A stretch of DNA of 42,123 bases from Clarireedia homoeocarpa (lineage: Eukaryota > Ascomycota > Leotiomycetes > Helotiales > Rutstroemiaceae): contig LNKV01000086.1 in assembly GCA_001465935.1 (NCBI GenBank), positions 1 through 42,123 on the forward strand. The letters are read 5' to 3'. Shown here in pieces: positions 1-9,740 of this stretch (positions are counted from its first letter, which is position 1; the number at the start of each line of letters is the position of its first letter). Under the pieces are notes generated by a model. That model was given only the letters and a program-made list of their open reading frames with translations. It did no database searches and was not told the origin of the DNA. Both the position numbers and the translations under genes were made by a program.

Positions 1-178
1 AGTCTCAGACTCACACAGGTCGTTAAAATGAATCAAAAAAAAAAAAAAATATATATATTACTTTCTGCTATTATTTGCAATCATTAATACAAGTACTTCT
101 TCAGACTCCCATTATATTCCCGGGAGCGTCTACTAGTAGATTGGCAAATGAAAGTATTTCTGTGATTAATTAGGGGAG

Positions 179-3100
179 TTAAATGAAGTCGAATCGGGTC
201 TGCCAACTTACTAACGATTCCTCGAATTTCTCTCTCCCAAAACCGTCCCTAGCAAGAGCTGCTTTTTTCATTTGCTTGTTTAGCACATTACTCTGCTGCT
301 GCATTAGACCCAAAGGGTATAAAGAGGGGAGGAAGTGGAGGGAGAAGAAGTACAGATTCAATTGTGTTTTCCACGATGTATCGGATAGCAGTAACCTGCT
401 TCGTTTGACCTATTCGTTGCGCTCTAGCCATTGCCTGCAGTTCAATAAAGGGATTCCATTGAGGCTCGAGAATGTATATACGAGTTGCGACAGCGAGATT
501 CAGACTGATAAAGGCGTAGCTTTAGCATTGAAAACCACAAGGGAATTGAAGAGCGCAACGCTTACCCTACAGCGCCTGTGCCTAACGTCATAAGAAGTAT
601 ATTGGGTCCTTTCGGAGATCGGAATTCGTCAAGTACCTTGAGTCTTATTTTCAAACCCAAACCACCATGTATGATGCTGTAATGTAGACCGGTGGATTTC
701 AACAAGACTGCTGCAAGGTCTAAAGTCTTCTTCCATGATGAAAAGACAATACTGCCACCATGTCAGCCACAGAAAAGAAACCTGATGGATAAGTGTACTC
801 ACCACTTACTCCCCATATCACTCTGGAGGTCTCTCTGAAGTGCTAAAAGTTTCGATGGAAACTCCGTAACAGGTTGCTGACTGTATGTGCTTTCTGGAGG
901 CAAAGCTAACATACTATCTTCAGATGGTCGTACTGGCGCATGACCCTTGTAACAAAGCAGACAACCTTTTCTTGGTGTATAGCATTGGGGATGACAACCG
1001 TGGCAAACTAAGTGTTTACAATTGGCCATAAATATTCCCCCACTAGCCTCATCAATAGAGAAGATGCACACAGCACAGTGGGCGCAAAGATTCATATCGC
1101 GCGACTGGAGGAGCGTGAATAATTCATCGTCAGACTCCAGGATTCCCGTGGCAGCTTTTCTTAATCCATTGTTACAGAATAATCTCAGTTCGTGGATCGA
1201 ATGAAGAACAGTAGCGGACACTCTGGACCTGTAACCACTGACCGCTATTTGAACATATTCTCCGAAACGCTGGAAGAGTTCATTGTATTCGAATCGCTCA
1301 CGGTCTGAAAGTCGTACTAGCCTATTTTCTGGAACAGCATTCGGTAATCCTATGATATCTTTTGTTCTCCGGAGACAAACGGCCTGAAGAAGCGTCTGCA
1401 GATTTTGATACCTCAATTTTGTTTTCGAAGTCGTAGGGACAATGATATATGTGCGGAATGTCTGAGGCTTGTCTAGAATCGGTACCTTGAGAAATGAGAT
1501 CAGAGCTCCCAGATCTTCAAGATTGTTCTGGATAGGGGTTCCCGTAAGGCACCAACGATGTTGTGCAGTAAGTCTATCAACGGCTTGAAATTGCTTGGTG
1601 GAACGATTGCGGATTTCGTGGGCTACACGTTCTCATTAATAATAGGAGAGCTATTGAGTGAAGAGCAAGTTTCACCTTCGTCAAGAACAATGCGGAAATA
1701 ATGAATATTCGCAAGTGGAGAGGTTCCACGCATGAGGTCCTGTGCGATCGTTGCGAATGTAGTGAACACTATGTCGCTTTCAAAGTGACGCTTCATCTCG
1801 TTTTCTTTATGGCGTTCGGAACCTAGATGTTTGTGAAATGTGATGCCACCGGAATATGTGTGCCTGCATTTGTTAATTGGTCTGGTACAACAAATCCAGT
1901 TCTGGGGTGTTGAATGACTCACGTTCGGATTTCAGTGATCCAGTTATCTATCAAAACTGCATACAATTAGCGTCATGGGAAGTATAATTTTCTGGTTATG
2001 AGTGGTTGTTTACGGGTAGAAGGCGCCAATACTAGTGTTGCCCGAGACGCATGCTGACACTTCGATGAAGCTGCCAGGTCTTTAGCATAATTGGCCACGA
2101 AATCCGTGGCATTCTTCATAGAGCTTGCAATGGCGGATAAGACTACTAGTGTCTTCCCTAGTCCCATATCGTCCGCAATAATGCCGCCTTTGGTCTCTTG
2201 GGCCATCTCACGTCGGGGTCGTTTTGCTGCCGTCAAGACATGTCGAAAGCTGTTTACCATCAATTTCTTCAAAAATCAAGCAGGGAATATATTACCAGAT
2301 CTCCTCGCCCATAGCCTGGCACTCCTTCCAAAGACTCAATGAAGCTGGCATTTCACTACTTTCCCTTTGTCGAATGAAGTCGATTGCTTTCATTTGATGT
2401 CTGGAAAGGCTATTAGCGTGCAAGAATGAAACCCATAAATACCACGTGCGTACGGTAAAAGTTTAGCTTTGATTCGGTTCTGATCAGTGCTGATCTCTTG
2501 CAGAATATTGTTATGTGACAGAGAATCAAGGATAGAATCTACTATCTCAGTTGTGTTTCTTTGGCGCTCTGGGTCTGTTTTTTCCTGCTCTATCACCGAG
2601 CCAAAACTGATTGGATTGAACGCGGATGTGTCTGAAACGGTATGTAAAGTTTCTTCTTGTCTTTCTTCGACCCCTCGAATTTCAAGGAGCTGAGGATTAT
2701 GATATGGCTCCTCGTCTAGACCGTAGGTGGGATCTTGTAGAAAGACCCCGGTCTGAGACAGAATGTCACCAATTTGATCAGCATGGTGTTTAAAACTATA
2801 TACATTAACCTCAACGTCAAAAAGTCTTGCAGGACCAGCTCGATGATTGCTCTGTACCGGGAAGAGAGACTCCCAATCAGATTTGGAAAGATAAGCCCGG
2901 AATATCACACCGAAAGGCGTAAGTCGCCGAACTTCACTGCAGAAGTTTTTGTTTAGGCGTGCAAATTTCTGGCCTGAGTACAGCAGCTCGAAGTAATCAC
3001 CCACGAGCGAGACATCGAAGAGGATATATTGACCAGATGAGTAGAATTGGTCATGGTGAGGAGCTCTGTCGTTCGAAGACCGTAACTGTGCTTTTACATT

Positions 3101-3373
3101 GACGATCGAAAGATAGTGAGCAATTACAGGTGGTTAGAGTGTGGGTATATGATGACTTACTGATCCTAGCAAGTGCAAGGCTCCAGTAGGTATAGTAGTC
3201 GAGGGGGACGAAGGGTTGTCAACTGAAGATTCCAGATTATCGATCCCGAAAGGCCAGGGGCGCTTCTGGGAACTGCTGGTAGTATTGAAAGAAATATCGC
3301 TGAAATCTCTCATGAAGTCAGGGATATAGTCAAGTGTCGTGATATCGTTTTCTTGGAGCTGTTGTCCTTCCAT
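179..3373 (-). CDS. SNF2-family DNA-dependent ATPase with RING finger (HLTF/Rad5-like), 10 exons
   Basis: Predicted nuclear chromatin-remodelling or DNA-repair ATPase. Exons: 3373-3161, 3085-2454, 2400-2296, 2249-2014, 1956-1923, 1863-1676, 1622-803, 751-566, 504-354, 298-179. They total 2685 nt, giving 894 aa. Visible motifs: Walker A in GGIIADDMGLGKT (about residues 338-350); DEAH (468-471), created only when the 1675-1623 intron is removed; the TGTPIQNNLEDLGALISFL motif III region; a C3HC4-type RING-like cysteine/histidine cluster (about 649-695) between the two helicase lobes; SSWKKTLDL; and motif VI-like QAMARAQRIGQ. A RING between the lobes is typical of the Rad5/HLTF group, where it gives ubiquitin-ligase activity; that activity is inferred here. 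The N-terminal 300 residues have no clear HIRAN domain. The first and last introns are the least certain. Exon 5 is only 34 nt. The start is the first in-frame ATG. It is divergent from the small gene at 3627 (253-bp gap). Confidence 0.88.
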
Positions 3374-3626
3374 GATTGACGAATTTTAGAGATTTCTTAC
3401 AGCCGCATCTGTCTCTTTAAAGTGGCATGAAATCTCGGTGAGAAGACGCACCAATTAGGTTCGAAAACTTATCCGAAAATGCATACACAGCCCCAAAGAG
3501 CCGCAGCTGATCGAATACATAAATATTTTGTAACGGACGCCCAGTGCCGCAGACTCATTTCCACCCAACAACATAACCACAACAACAAACAACATTCCAA
3601 TCAATCCTGGGCGGATCCAAGGCACA

Positions 3627-3950
3627 ATGATTGTACAGGTCATTGAAAGTCGATACACTGTAGACTATGGGATTTTGAAATCATACCTTGAGGGATTATT
3701 CAAGGATGGAAATTTTGAGATTGTCGTAAGCAGCCCGCATTACGAAGCAATTTAGCCGTTATTAACCAAAAACAGCTGCCGGATGAAGGAGAGAAATGGA
3801 AAGTCCAAGTCCCACGCGAATTGATTCGAGTAAGTGCATCAACCGAGATACCGACGATGAATATTAACAACCGAATCGCTAATTGATAGACTTTAACAAC
3901 AATAGGATGAGCTTGTAGAGATTCAGAGACAATTTAGACAAGCGATTTGA
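3627..3950 (+). CDS. Small three-exon hypothetical protein, 65 aa
   Basis: Not a recognised function. Exons 3627-3725, 3776-3829 and 3906-3950 total 198 nt. Donors are GTAAGC and GTAAGT; acceptors are AACAG and AATAG. The predicted protein is short, charged and without a signal peptide. It has a GLFKDGNFEI segment followed by EKWKVQVPRELI, a layout I recall from small fungal proteins, but I cannot name the family. The gene is too broken by introns to appear as one open frame. Canonical splice sites, preserved frame and a CA-rich leader upstream (about 3560-3620) support it. It shares a 253-bp divergent promoter region with the SNF2 gene. An additional upstream exon is possible. Confidence 0.55.
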
Positions 3951-3998
3951 ATACTTCGGTCAAGCACACAGATCAGGGACACTTACTACTGTATACAT

Positions 3999-4042
3999 GG
4001 TATTTTGGATAAATATTTGTAGTCTCTGTTCTTATACTAAAT
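3999..4042. repeat. Direct repeat, left copy flanking the CorA-like gene
   Basis: About 40 bp closely resembling 6269-6308, sharing GGATAAATA and TAGTCTCTGTT in the same order and orientation. The copies lie 0.4 kb upstream and just downstream of the CorA-like gene. The rest of 3951-4464 is AT-rich and shows no gene; the minus-strand open frame at 4102-4398 has no recognisable protein signal. Confidence 0.5.
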
Positions 4043-4464
4043 ATTTATCAATTAATTAGTACTAAATAAAATCTTTTCTATATTATTTAATTAATTAGAA
4101 TTTAGATCATAGAGCGATAAAGACTGTAATTATTTATTCTAAATACCAAGTATTCCTTCTTAACCTTAACCCTGAATTCGAACCTCAAACAATTTGGTAT
4201 CTCCACATAAATTTTTGAATTCCAAACTTCTTGTTGACTGTCAACTGCGGAGACTGTCATCTGCGCCCTATCGTTGCCTAAAACTAGGCTGCGAAATGGG
4301 CATAATACACTGGCTACTTGAGTAATATCACATGATGTACTGGCTGCTTTGAGCCTTGTCCTCAACACGGTGCCTAAAACGCCCACAACTCCGGCCAAGA
4401 ATGCCCGATGGCAAGTCTTTAATTGCTCTTAACCTCATTGTGATGCCAGTTCACAGGAGAAAAG

Positions 4465-6233
4465 ATGTCTGATTGCAAAGTCGATTTATATGCGGGATGG
4501 GAAAATTACCCTCGGAACCTTCATCTTTCATCGCACGATGTGGATGCTTCACGGGTTGATGATCGGATCAGCCAGCTCGCAAAAGATCTCTTTGTGGATA
4601 AGGAGGCTTCAAACTTCAGGTTTCTGGAGCTCAATACCCCAGGGCAAGGTTGTTATTCATCTATCCAACTCCCAGTGGCGGCTGCTGACGTCTGCTTAGA
4701 CGGCTTGAGAGACAACGCGTTGGTCCGCATACAGACGACAGAGGACTTGAGCGCAGTTCTCCGGCGCTCACAGGATACATCAATATTGTAAGCTCAGTGG
4801 TCTAGCCGAGCAACTACAGCTGATCAACTTGTAGTTTCCTCGATCAAAGCCATACATGGAGCCGTCTTCAGATATGCGAAGAGCACTTCCGAAAACTGTG
4901 TACCTGCCTCGAGGTGCACCCAGATTTCCTTGCTATAGTTTACTTGTTCTGTGAGAAGGTTCGCCCGGTAGAAGAGAGCTTCAGCCATTTTTTAATTAAT
5001 TACTCCAACCAGCAAGATCCTGGGTTGATGAGCCAAGGCTTTGATTATAGTATGCTCCCATTTTTGTCATCCATAACTTATGATCTGATCCAAGTAGGCA
5101 TTGGTTACAACATAAAATATGTGTCCCGACACGGTCGAAAATTCCCCAAGGACCCCTTCTCAATCAGAGAAGTGGGGGTGTATCAACGATTTTCTTCTAG
5201 AAGTCAGACAAATAGTTGGGTAATCTTACAGGCGCCTGTCCCACTTCAAGATCGATTGCGACGAGCTTTGGGGAACAGTAACGATACAGCACCAGGGCAA
5301 CAATTTCAACTGCATCCAATGATTCTTCTGTGCGTATCTGAAGACTGGAGGGACTATTTATCTTATCTCGAAGAGGAGTTCTCATTGCTGGTAAGTCTAT
5401 CGGTGTACGCCTCGGTTTCGTGGAGGTACTAAGTGTAATTAGGTTGATAGAGGGTTCTATACCAATATCAAAGGTCCTCAGTTCGAAGGGGATTTAGAAG
5501 CAGACTACTCAGATATTCGGAAATTGCAAATACTGACAGACAAACTACGAAGATTGCGGCACATCCTCGGTCTCAACATTCGACTTGGTCGCCAGATGAA
5601 GCATTCACTAGAGCAATTACAGAGACAAAAACCGGCAAGTTTGCTTATTTGCTCTCTTCATATTAGCAATAAGCTCGAAGAATTCATATATGACCAGCAG
5701 ACAAGCTCAGACAGAATCAGCAACCTTTTAGAGCGATCTACTGGGATAGGCCAGCTAGTGAGTCTTCTTTCAATCTACGAAGTCCGTCTAACAAGTTATC
5801 ACTAGGTGCAAAGCATTCTCGAGATTCGAGCGGTAGAAGCAGGAAAAATAATGAATTTCGAGATGAAGAAGCTCACCGAGCAAGGAATCGAGGAGAATAA
5901 GCTTGTCAAGAGGCTCACCCAACAGACGACACGCGACACAAAGACTATGAAGATTATTGCTTTAGTGTCCGCCATATTCATACCCGCAACATTTATGGCA
6001 GTACGTCAAAACGATGACAAATTATGAGCCTATAGCTGATCTCGCCGCAGACATTATTTGGTTCAAACTTCTTTATCTACTCTGAAGATCAAAACAAGTT
6101 GACCGTAGCTTCTAACTTCTGGGTCTACATTGTTTTCACTGCTGGCCTTTCGGGCACGGCCATAACAACGTGGATTCTTTGGAAACAATGGAAGGTTAAG
6201 AGACGTGAGGCAAATGATTTAGAATCGCAATAA
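4465..6233 (+). CDS. CorA-like divalent-cation transporter family protein, 523 aa
   Basis: Predicted membrane protein of the fungal CorA-like (Mg2+ transporter) superfamily. Exons 4465-4787, 4835-5390, 5443-5757, 5806-6000 and 6051-6233 total 1572 nt with consistent phases. A long soluble N-terminal region is followed by a helical region (about residues 300-440) like the CorA stalk. Two C-terminal membrane segments lie near 447-468 (ending ATFMATLFG) and 482-503 (FWVYIVFTAGLSGTAI), then a short basic tail. The signature CorA Gly-Met-Asn at the end of TM1 is Gly-Ser-Asn here (about 467-469), formed across the last intron (6001-6050). Many fungal CorA-like proteins carry degenerate signatures, so ion transport is uncertain. 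The start ATG at 4465 opens exon 1; an ATG at 4443 is out of frame. The gene is flanked by a pair of about 40-bp direct repeats. Confidence 0.85.
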
Positions 6234-6268
6234 ACGCGGTAATCGGTATAACTTTCGAAAATCTACTT

Positions 6269-6308
6269 AGTATTTGGGATAAATAATTATAGTCTCTGTT
6301 GCTCTACT
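6269..6308. repeat. Direct repeat, right copy flanking the CorA-like gene
   Basis: About 40 bp, same orientation as 3999-4042, with a few mismatches. It begins about 35 bp after the CorA-like stop codon. It could be a remnant of terminal direct repeats around a moved segment, or chance retention of one dispersed repeat on each side. Confidence 0.5.
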
Positions 6309-6421
6309 GTACGACATAAATTCTAGCTAATCAAGTTCGTTGATGCGATATCTTAGGGATGCTATGTGAAGTCGACGTCGTTCAAGCAGAATGTGGGGAT
6401 GTGGGATTTGCCCTGGGAAAA

Positions 6422-6814
6422 TATGACGGCTCAGCTGTACTCGGCGAATCTAAGTAGTTGACAATAAAAAATCGTGGAAAATCTGGGGTCGAGATAGCGA
6501 GAAAGAGATCATTGGCTATTAGTAGTAAAGTTGAAAAGCTATATAAAACCTGAAACCCCGATATACCCGGGAGACAAAATCCTTCGATTTTTAGTAGTTA
6601 AATCCCCTTGCTTGTACCCACCAAATAATATTCTTGGGCGTGTATAGTATTCCTTGTCGCCATTTCAGAAATGATACTAAAAACACTGCATAATCCCCGA
6701 CGATTGTCTGTTGGCCAGTCGAATGAATAGCAAAGCAACGAGTTCCTGATTTCAAGAAAAAAATTCATGAAGTGTCTCAAAATACTCAGCCCTAGCTGAG
6801 CCGTGATCTACTAC
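6422..6814. mobile_element. MITE-like element, copy 1 (about 390 bp)
   Basis: Related over its length to 7032-7450. It ends in inverted repeats built on ACGGCTCAGC and GCTGAGCCGT; the right end reads GCTGAGCCGTGATCTACTAC, the left end is partly decayed. Shared internal landmarks include GACAAAATCCTTCGATTTT and CGACGATTGTCTGTTGGCCA. There is no transposase frame; the short minus-strand frame inside is matched in copy 2 only because the DNA is repeated. Non-autonomous, and the mobilising family is unknown. Confidence 0.7.
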
Positions 6815-6903
6815 AACCTAATAATATAAGTTTTCCTAATCAACCGCGGACTTACCTTATACACACTATATTGGAATATAAGTATCTAAATCGTAACACT
6901 TCT

Positions 6904-6965
6904 TTATTATCCCCTCATTAAAAATAAGGTGGAGAGGGCGCTTCTGGTAGTTAAGGGGATAATAA
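6904..6965. repeat. Palindromic repeat with 12-bp inverted ends, copy 1
   Basis: Begins TTATTATCCCCT and ends AGGGGATAATAA, a perfect 12-bp inverted repeat around a 38-bp centre. A related copy lies at 11273-11335. Similarity continues on both sides (about 6885-7031 against 11250-11400), so the palindrome sits inside a longer dispersed unit that abuts the MITE-like elements. Confidence 0.65.
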
Positions 6966-7031
6966 TTGACAGTGATATTACTAAGTATCCAATCTGGGTA
7001 GGTGCACTAGAGTAAAATTATATTATTGCTT

Positions 7032-7450
7032 GTAGTAGATCACGGCTCAGCGTTGCGCGGACCAGCTGTTCATCGTAGTTACAGTCGACAATTAAATTCG
7101 TGGAAAATCTGGGCTCGACATAGCGAGGAAGAGGTTATTGGCTATTGGTAGTGAACTTGAAACGCTACATAAAACCTTAACTTCTGATATACCTAGGAGA
7201 CAAAATCCTTCGATTTTGAGTGGTTAAATCCCTTTGCTTGTACCCACTAAATAATATCCTTGGGCGTACATAGTATTCCTTGTCGCCACGTCAGAAATGA
7301 TGCCCAAAAATACTACATGCCCCCGACGATTGTCTGTTGGCCAATCGAATGAACGGCAGAGCAACGAGTTCTTGATTTCAAGAAAAAACGGAAAAGTGGC
7401 TTGAGGAATAACTTGTAGGCTAGATTCAATGCTGAGCCGTGATCTACTAC
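7032..7450. mobile_element. MITE-like element, copy 2 (419 bp), best preserved
   Basis: Has near-perfect 20-bp terminal inverted repeats: left GTAGTAGATCACGGCTCAGC, right GCTGAGCCGTGATCTACTAC. Weaker inverted similarity extends about 40 bp further out on both sides (GTAGGT and AGTAAAA landmarks), so the true ends may lie outside the limits given. No transposase is encoded. It is the reference copy for those at 6422-6814 and 11458-11588. Confidence 0.78.
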
Positions 7451-7813
7451 AACCCAATAATATAGGTTTTACTAATCGACCGCGGACCTACCCTTACACT
7501 AAGTATATACTACACTGGAATATAATTTCATTATAGTACATCCACCCAAATTGAATGCTTAGTAATGTAACTTTTCATTCATAGTATAGTTGTTATATCC
7601 AAGATAATAAGATTTGAAGAAATACTAGTCAAGATGCTGATAGGGAGATGGAGACGCAATGGGAGCTCCGGGGGGAAATTATTTATGGTGTGGTGGTTGC
7701 TGAGCCGCAAACCCCTTCTTACAGCTGGAAGAGAAGAGACGAGAGCAATGCCTTACCCTCGAACACAGGGCGTGTGATTTATTCACTAGGCAGGCAAGTG
7801 GCCCGACCTACCG
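7451..7813. other. Intergenic stretch between repeats, no gene found
   Basis: AT-rich to about 7640, then more balanced sequence with a 70-aa plus-strand frame (7648-7860) that runs into the dispersed repeat starting at 7814. No domain, signal or splice structure supports that frame. The stretch may be the left part of the longer repeat whose core follows. Confidence 0.5.
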
Positions 7814-8056
7814 AAAAAAGCCTTATCTGTAAAAGTGAGGCGTGCGAGGGGGGGAGGTAGTGCGGGGAAAACGGCTATAGCTGTAAGGGACTATTTATTT
7901 AGGGTGTGAAGGAATTTCATTTGGCCAATAATATAAAAGTTAACAAGTCGGCTCTAGGGTTTTCGTGGATATTTCATACACACAATTGCCCATTAGGTGC
8001 TTTTGTGGTTTTGATCTGCTAAGCCGTAAATTTCTAATAAGCCAATAATTTACTTC
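7814..8056. repeat. Dispersed repeat C, copy 1
   Basis: Contains a core (from about 7906) that is almost identical at 9082 and 11680, recognisable by GGAATTTCATTTGGCC, AAAGTTAACAAGTCGG and CTCTAGGGTTTT. The leading 90 bp (AAAAGCCTTATC, AAGGGACTATTTA) is shared only with the 11593 copy. The later AGCCGTAAATTTCTAATAAG block is shared by copies 1 and 3, with a shorter version in copy 2. No coding capacity is visible. Confidence 0.75.
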
Positions 8057-8125
8057 GTTAAAGCTTCTGCTTGTCGGTTTAAGGCTGAGTAGAAAATTTT
8101 TCCCTGTAATTTTCCTATAATATAG

Positions 8126-8139
8126 TCAAGATGTGGTGG
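8126..8139. repeat. Left target-site duplication of the SINE
   Basis: TCAAGATGTGGTGG immediately before the tRNA-like head; matched at 8693-8706 with one mismatch (A for G). Confidence 0.75.
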
Positions 8140-8692
8140 GGCGGCTGGAGAGGTAGCTGGCACTGCCTCTCTGGTGAGCACCTGCTGTGTATACTCTTCT
8201 CACGACCGGAGTCGAGGAAGATAGTTTGTGCTGGTAGGTTCGAATCCTACGGCTGCCAACCCATCATGCTCACGATAACAGCGTGGCTAGTAGGACGATG
8301 GATTTGCAAGTAGTGACAGCAACCTCGGAAGCGACTGCGACTCGATCTCGGATTATCCTTAGGGCCTGACAGTTCACGCGCGGCTCCGGTCATAGTGGCA
8401 GATGGGATTGTGCTGGGGAGCGATCACGGGCGGTGATCAGCATACTTAGTAGGAGGAAGGTGGCTGCAGTGAAACGTTCTTGCAAGCCGGTAGCAACTCC
8501 TCAGGGCTTTCCTGCCTCAACACAGCCTCAATTGGACCCCCCAGATCTCAGATACGGTAACATTATACACAGTACAACACAACAAACACACAGCACATAC
8601 AATTCTGTGGACCTGGGAGAGCATCACCACTTTCTGCAACTGCAGTCCTGCCTGGCAGATACCGTGTATGAATAAATCAATCAATCAATCAA
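8140..8692 (+). mobile_element. tRNA-derived SINE, about 550 bp
   Basis: The 5' part resembles a tRNA gene: a GGCGGCT start that can pair (with two G-U pairs) with GGCTGCC near 8253-8259, an A-box-like GGCTGGAGAGG region, and a strong B box GGTTCGAATCC inside a GTAGG/CCTAC T-arm. An expanded central part separates the two, so it does not fold as a normal mature tRNA. A tRNA-unrelated body follows, then a simple (AATC)n tail ending near 8692. Flanking 14-bp duplications at 8126-8139 and 8693-8706 mark retroposition. Transcription by RNA polymerase III from the internal A/B boxes is expected for the class. The two plus-strand open frames in this interval are products of the element, not genes. 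A partner LINE is not visible in the window. Confidence 0.8.
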
Positions 8693-8706
8693 TCAAGATA
8701 TGGTGG
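8693..8706. repeat. Right target-site duplication of the SINE
   Basis: TCAAGATATGGTGG directly after the (AATC)n tail; 13 of 14 positions match the left duplication. The first four bases could also belong to the tail. Confidence 0.72.
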
Positions 8707-9081
8707 TAAAGCGTTATACTGATAAGCTTCGCATGGGGAACAAAGGCAACAGAGTATTTGGGGCGAATGATGGTTGTCAAAGAACAGTATTCTGAAATTC
8801 GTAGAACTATTACGAGAATTCCATTTCCATGTTGGGCCCTCCAAATGCAAAATACGTGAATTTGGTGTTCAGTAATTGGCAGCTTGCGGAGCGTTACCCG
8901 ATAACAGAGAGTTTGAGTAAGGCCTGAGCCGACAAAAGTAATCTCCAGTACCAATAGGGAGTTCGTACTGCTTGTTCCCCAGGCATTAATTAATTTTTCT
9001 GCCGCCGGAACCAGATTATTTGAAATCCCGGCGGTGAACGTAAGCTACCCACAATTGCACCGCAATTCCCTAGTTTAGTAC
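8707..9081. other. No gene seen between SINE and repeat C copy 2
   Basis: The minus-strand open frame of 89 codons (8954-8685) has no recognisable motif and runs into the SINE tail. Composition is mixed, and no splice pattern was found. Possibly older repeat DNA. Confidence 0.5.
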
Positions 9082-9317
9082 GTGAAGGAATTTCATTTGG
9101 CCAATAATATAAAAGTTAACAAGTCGGCTCTAGGGTTTTCTGGTCTTGCAAGTATACGTATTTCTTGGCCTGCTAAGCCGTAAATTTATTAAATCGAGAA
9201 ATTGAGATTAGAATATAGATTTTAGTTGTTAAATAAATAAAATTTTCAAGTATTCCAATAATTCACAGCTTTGTGGTGCCATAAATCTTTGGATGTATAT
9301 ATTTTAATTGTAAAGAC
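9082..9317. repeat. Dispersed repeat C, copy 2
   Basis: Starts exactly at the conserved core also found at 7906 and 11680. The 3' portion (GATTTTAGTTGTTAAATAAA, then TTTGGATGTATATATTTT) matches the end of the 11680 copy, although the middle differs. It lacks the leading block present in copies 1 and 3. Confidence 0.75.
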
Positions 9318-9740
9318 GTCAGGCACATGTTCTATTAATACCGTCGCTGTTCCGAATCCCAATCTCCAGTTTCAGTAAAATATTTCTGGTTGTTCTTGCT
9401 TGAAGTCCTATTTAGAATCCGAAATCCGAAATCCGAAATTCGTATTCTGTAACGCCTTGACACCCTTCCAACTCTGCGGCGAGCTGGCCAACAGCGATTC
9501 CGCTGGCTACGACATCGAGTATCTCGGCCATAATCAGGCACCGTTATGCATACAAAATAGTCAGAACCGGAAAGCAACACGGGCAAAAAAGATCTACTTC
9601 GTGTATTATGAGGCCCGTCGCTCGGGCCACCGGCCAGGGCATCATCTGATTGGCTCTCAAAATGGCACATTGCTGATTGGCGGAGAGCTAAGGGGACCTT
9701 GAACCGTGTTATGCTTAGTGTTCTTTTTTAGTTCGGATGT
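9318..9740. other. Unassigned region with short CCGAAAT repeats
   Basis: Overlapping open frames on both strands (plus 9400-9702, minus 9670-9335), neither with domain, signal or splice support. Three and a half copies of the 7-mer AATCCGA lie at about 9416-9442. GC content is higher than in the flanking repeats, so this may be the relic of a gene, but nothing identifies it. Confidence 0.4.

Noticed and set aside
183..593. 136-codon plus-strand open frame
   Set aside because: Lies antisense to the last exons of the SNF2 gene, whose motif VI and C-terminus read clearly on the minus strand.
4102..4398. 98-codon minus-strand frame
   Set aside because: No domain or splice context; AT-rich intergenic composition; a weak B-box-like match near 4170 has no matching tRNA half.
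6598..7457. Two similar minus-strand frames of 60 and 77 codons
   Set aside because: Their similarity follows from the MITE-like DNA repeat; no start context, domain or excess of silent changes supports a protein.
8140..8260. Functional tRNA gene
   Set aside because: B box and T-arm are good, but the A-box part and the 5' half do not give a normal D-arm and anticodon arm, and the unit continues into a SINE body with tail and target duplications.
8131..8675. Two plus-strand open frames (60 and 80 codons)
   Set aside because: They fall inside the SINE; the second overlaps its body and tail and neither has protein motifs.
9335..9702. Overlapping open frames on both strands
   Set aside because: Neither shows recognisable protein features; low-complexity CCGAAAT repeats contribute to the length.
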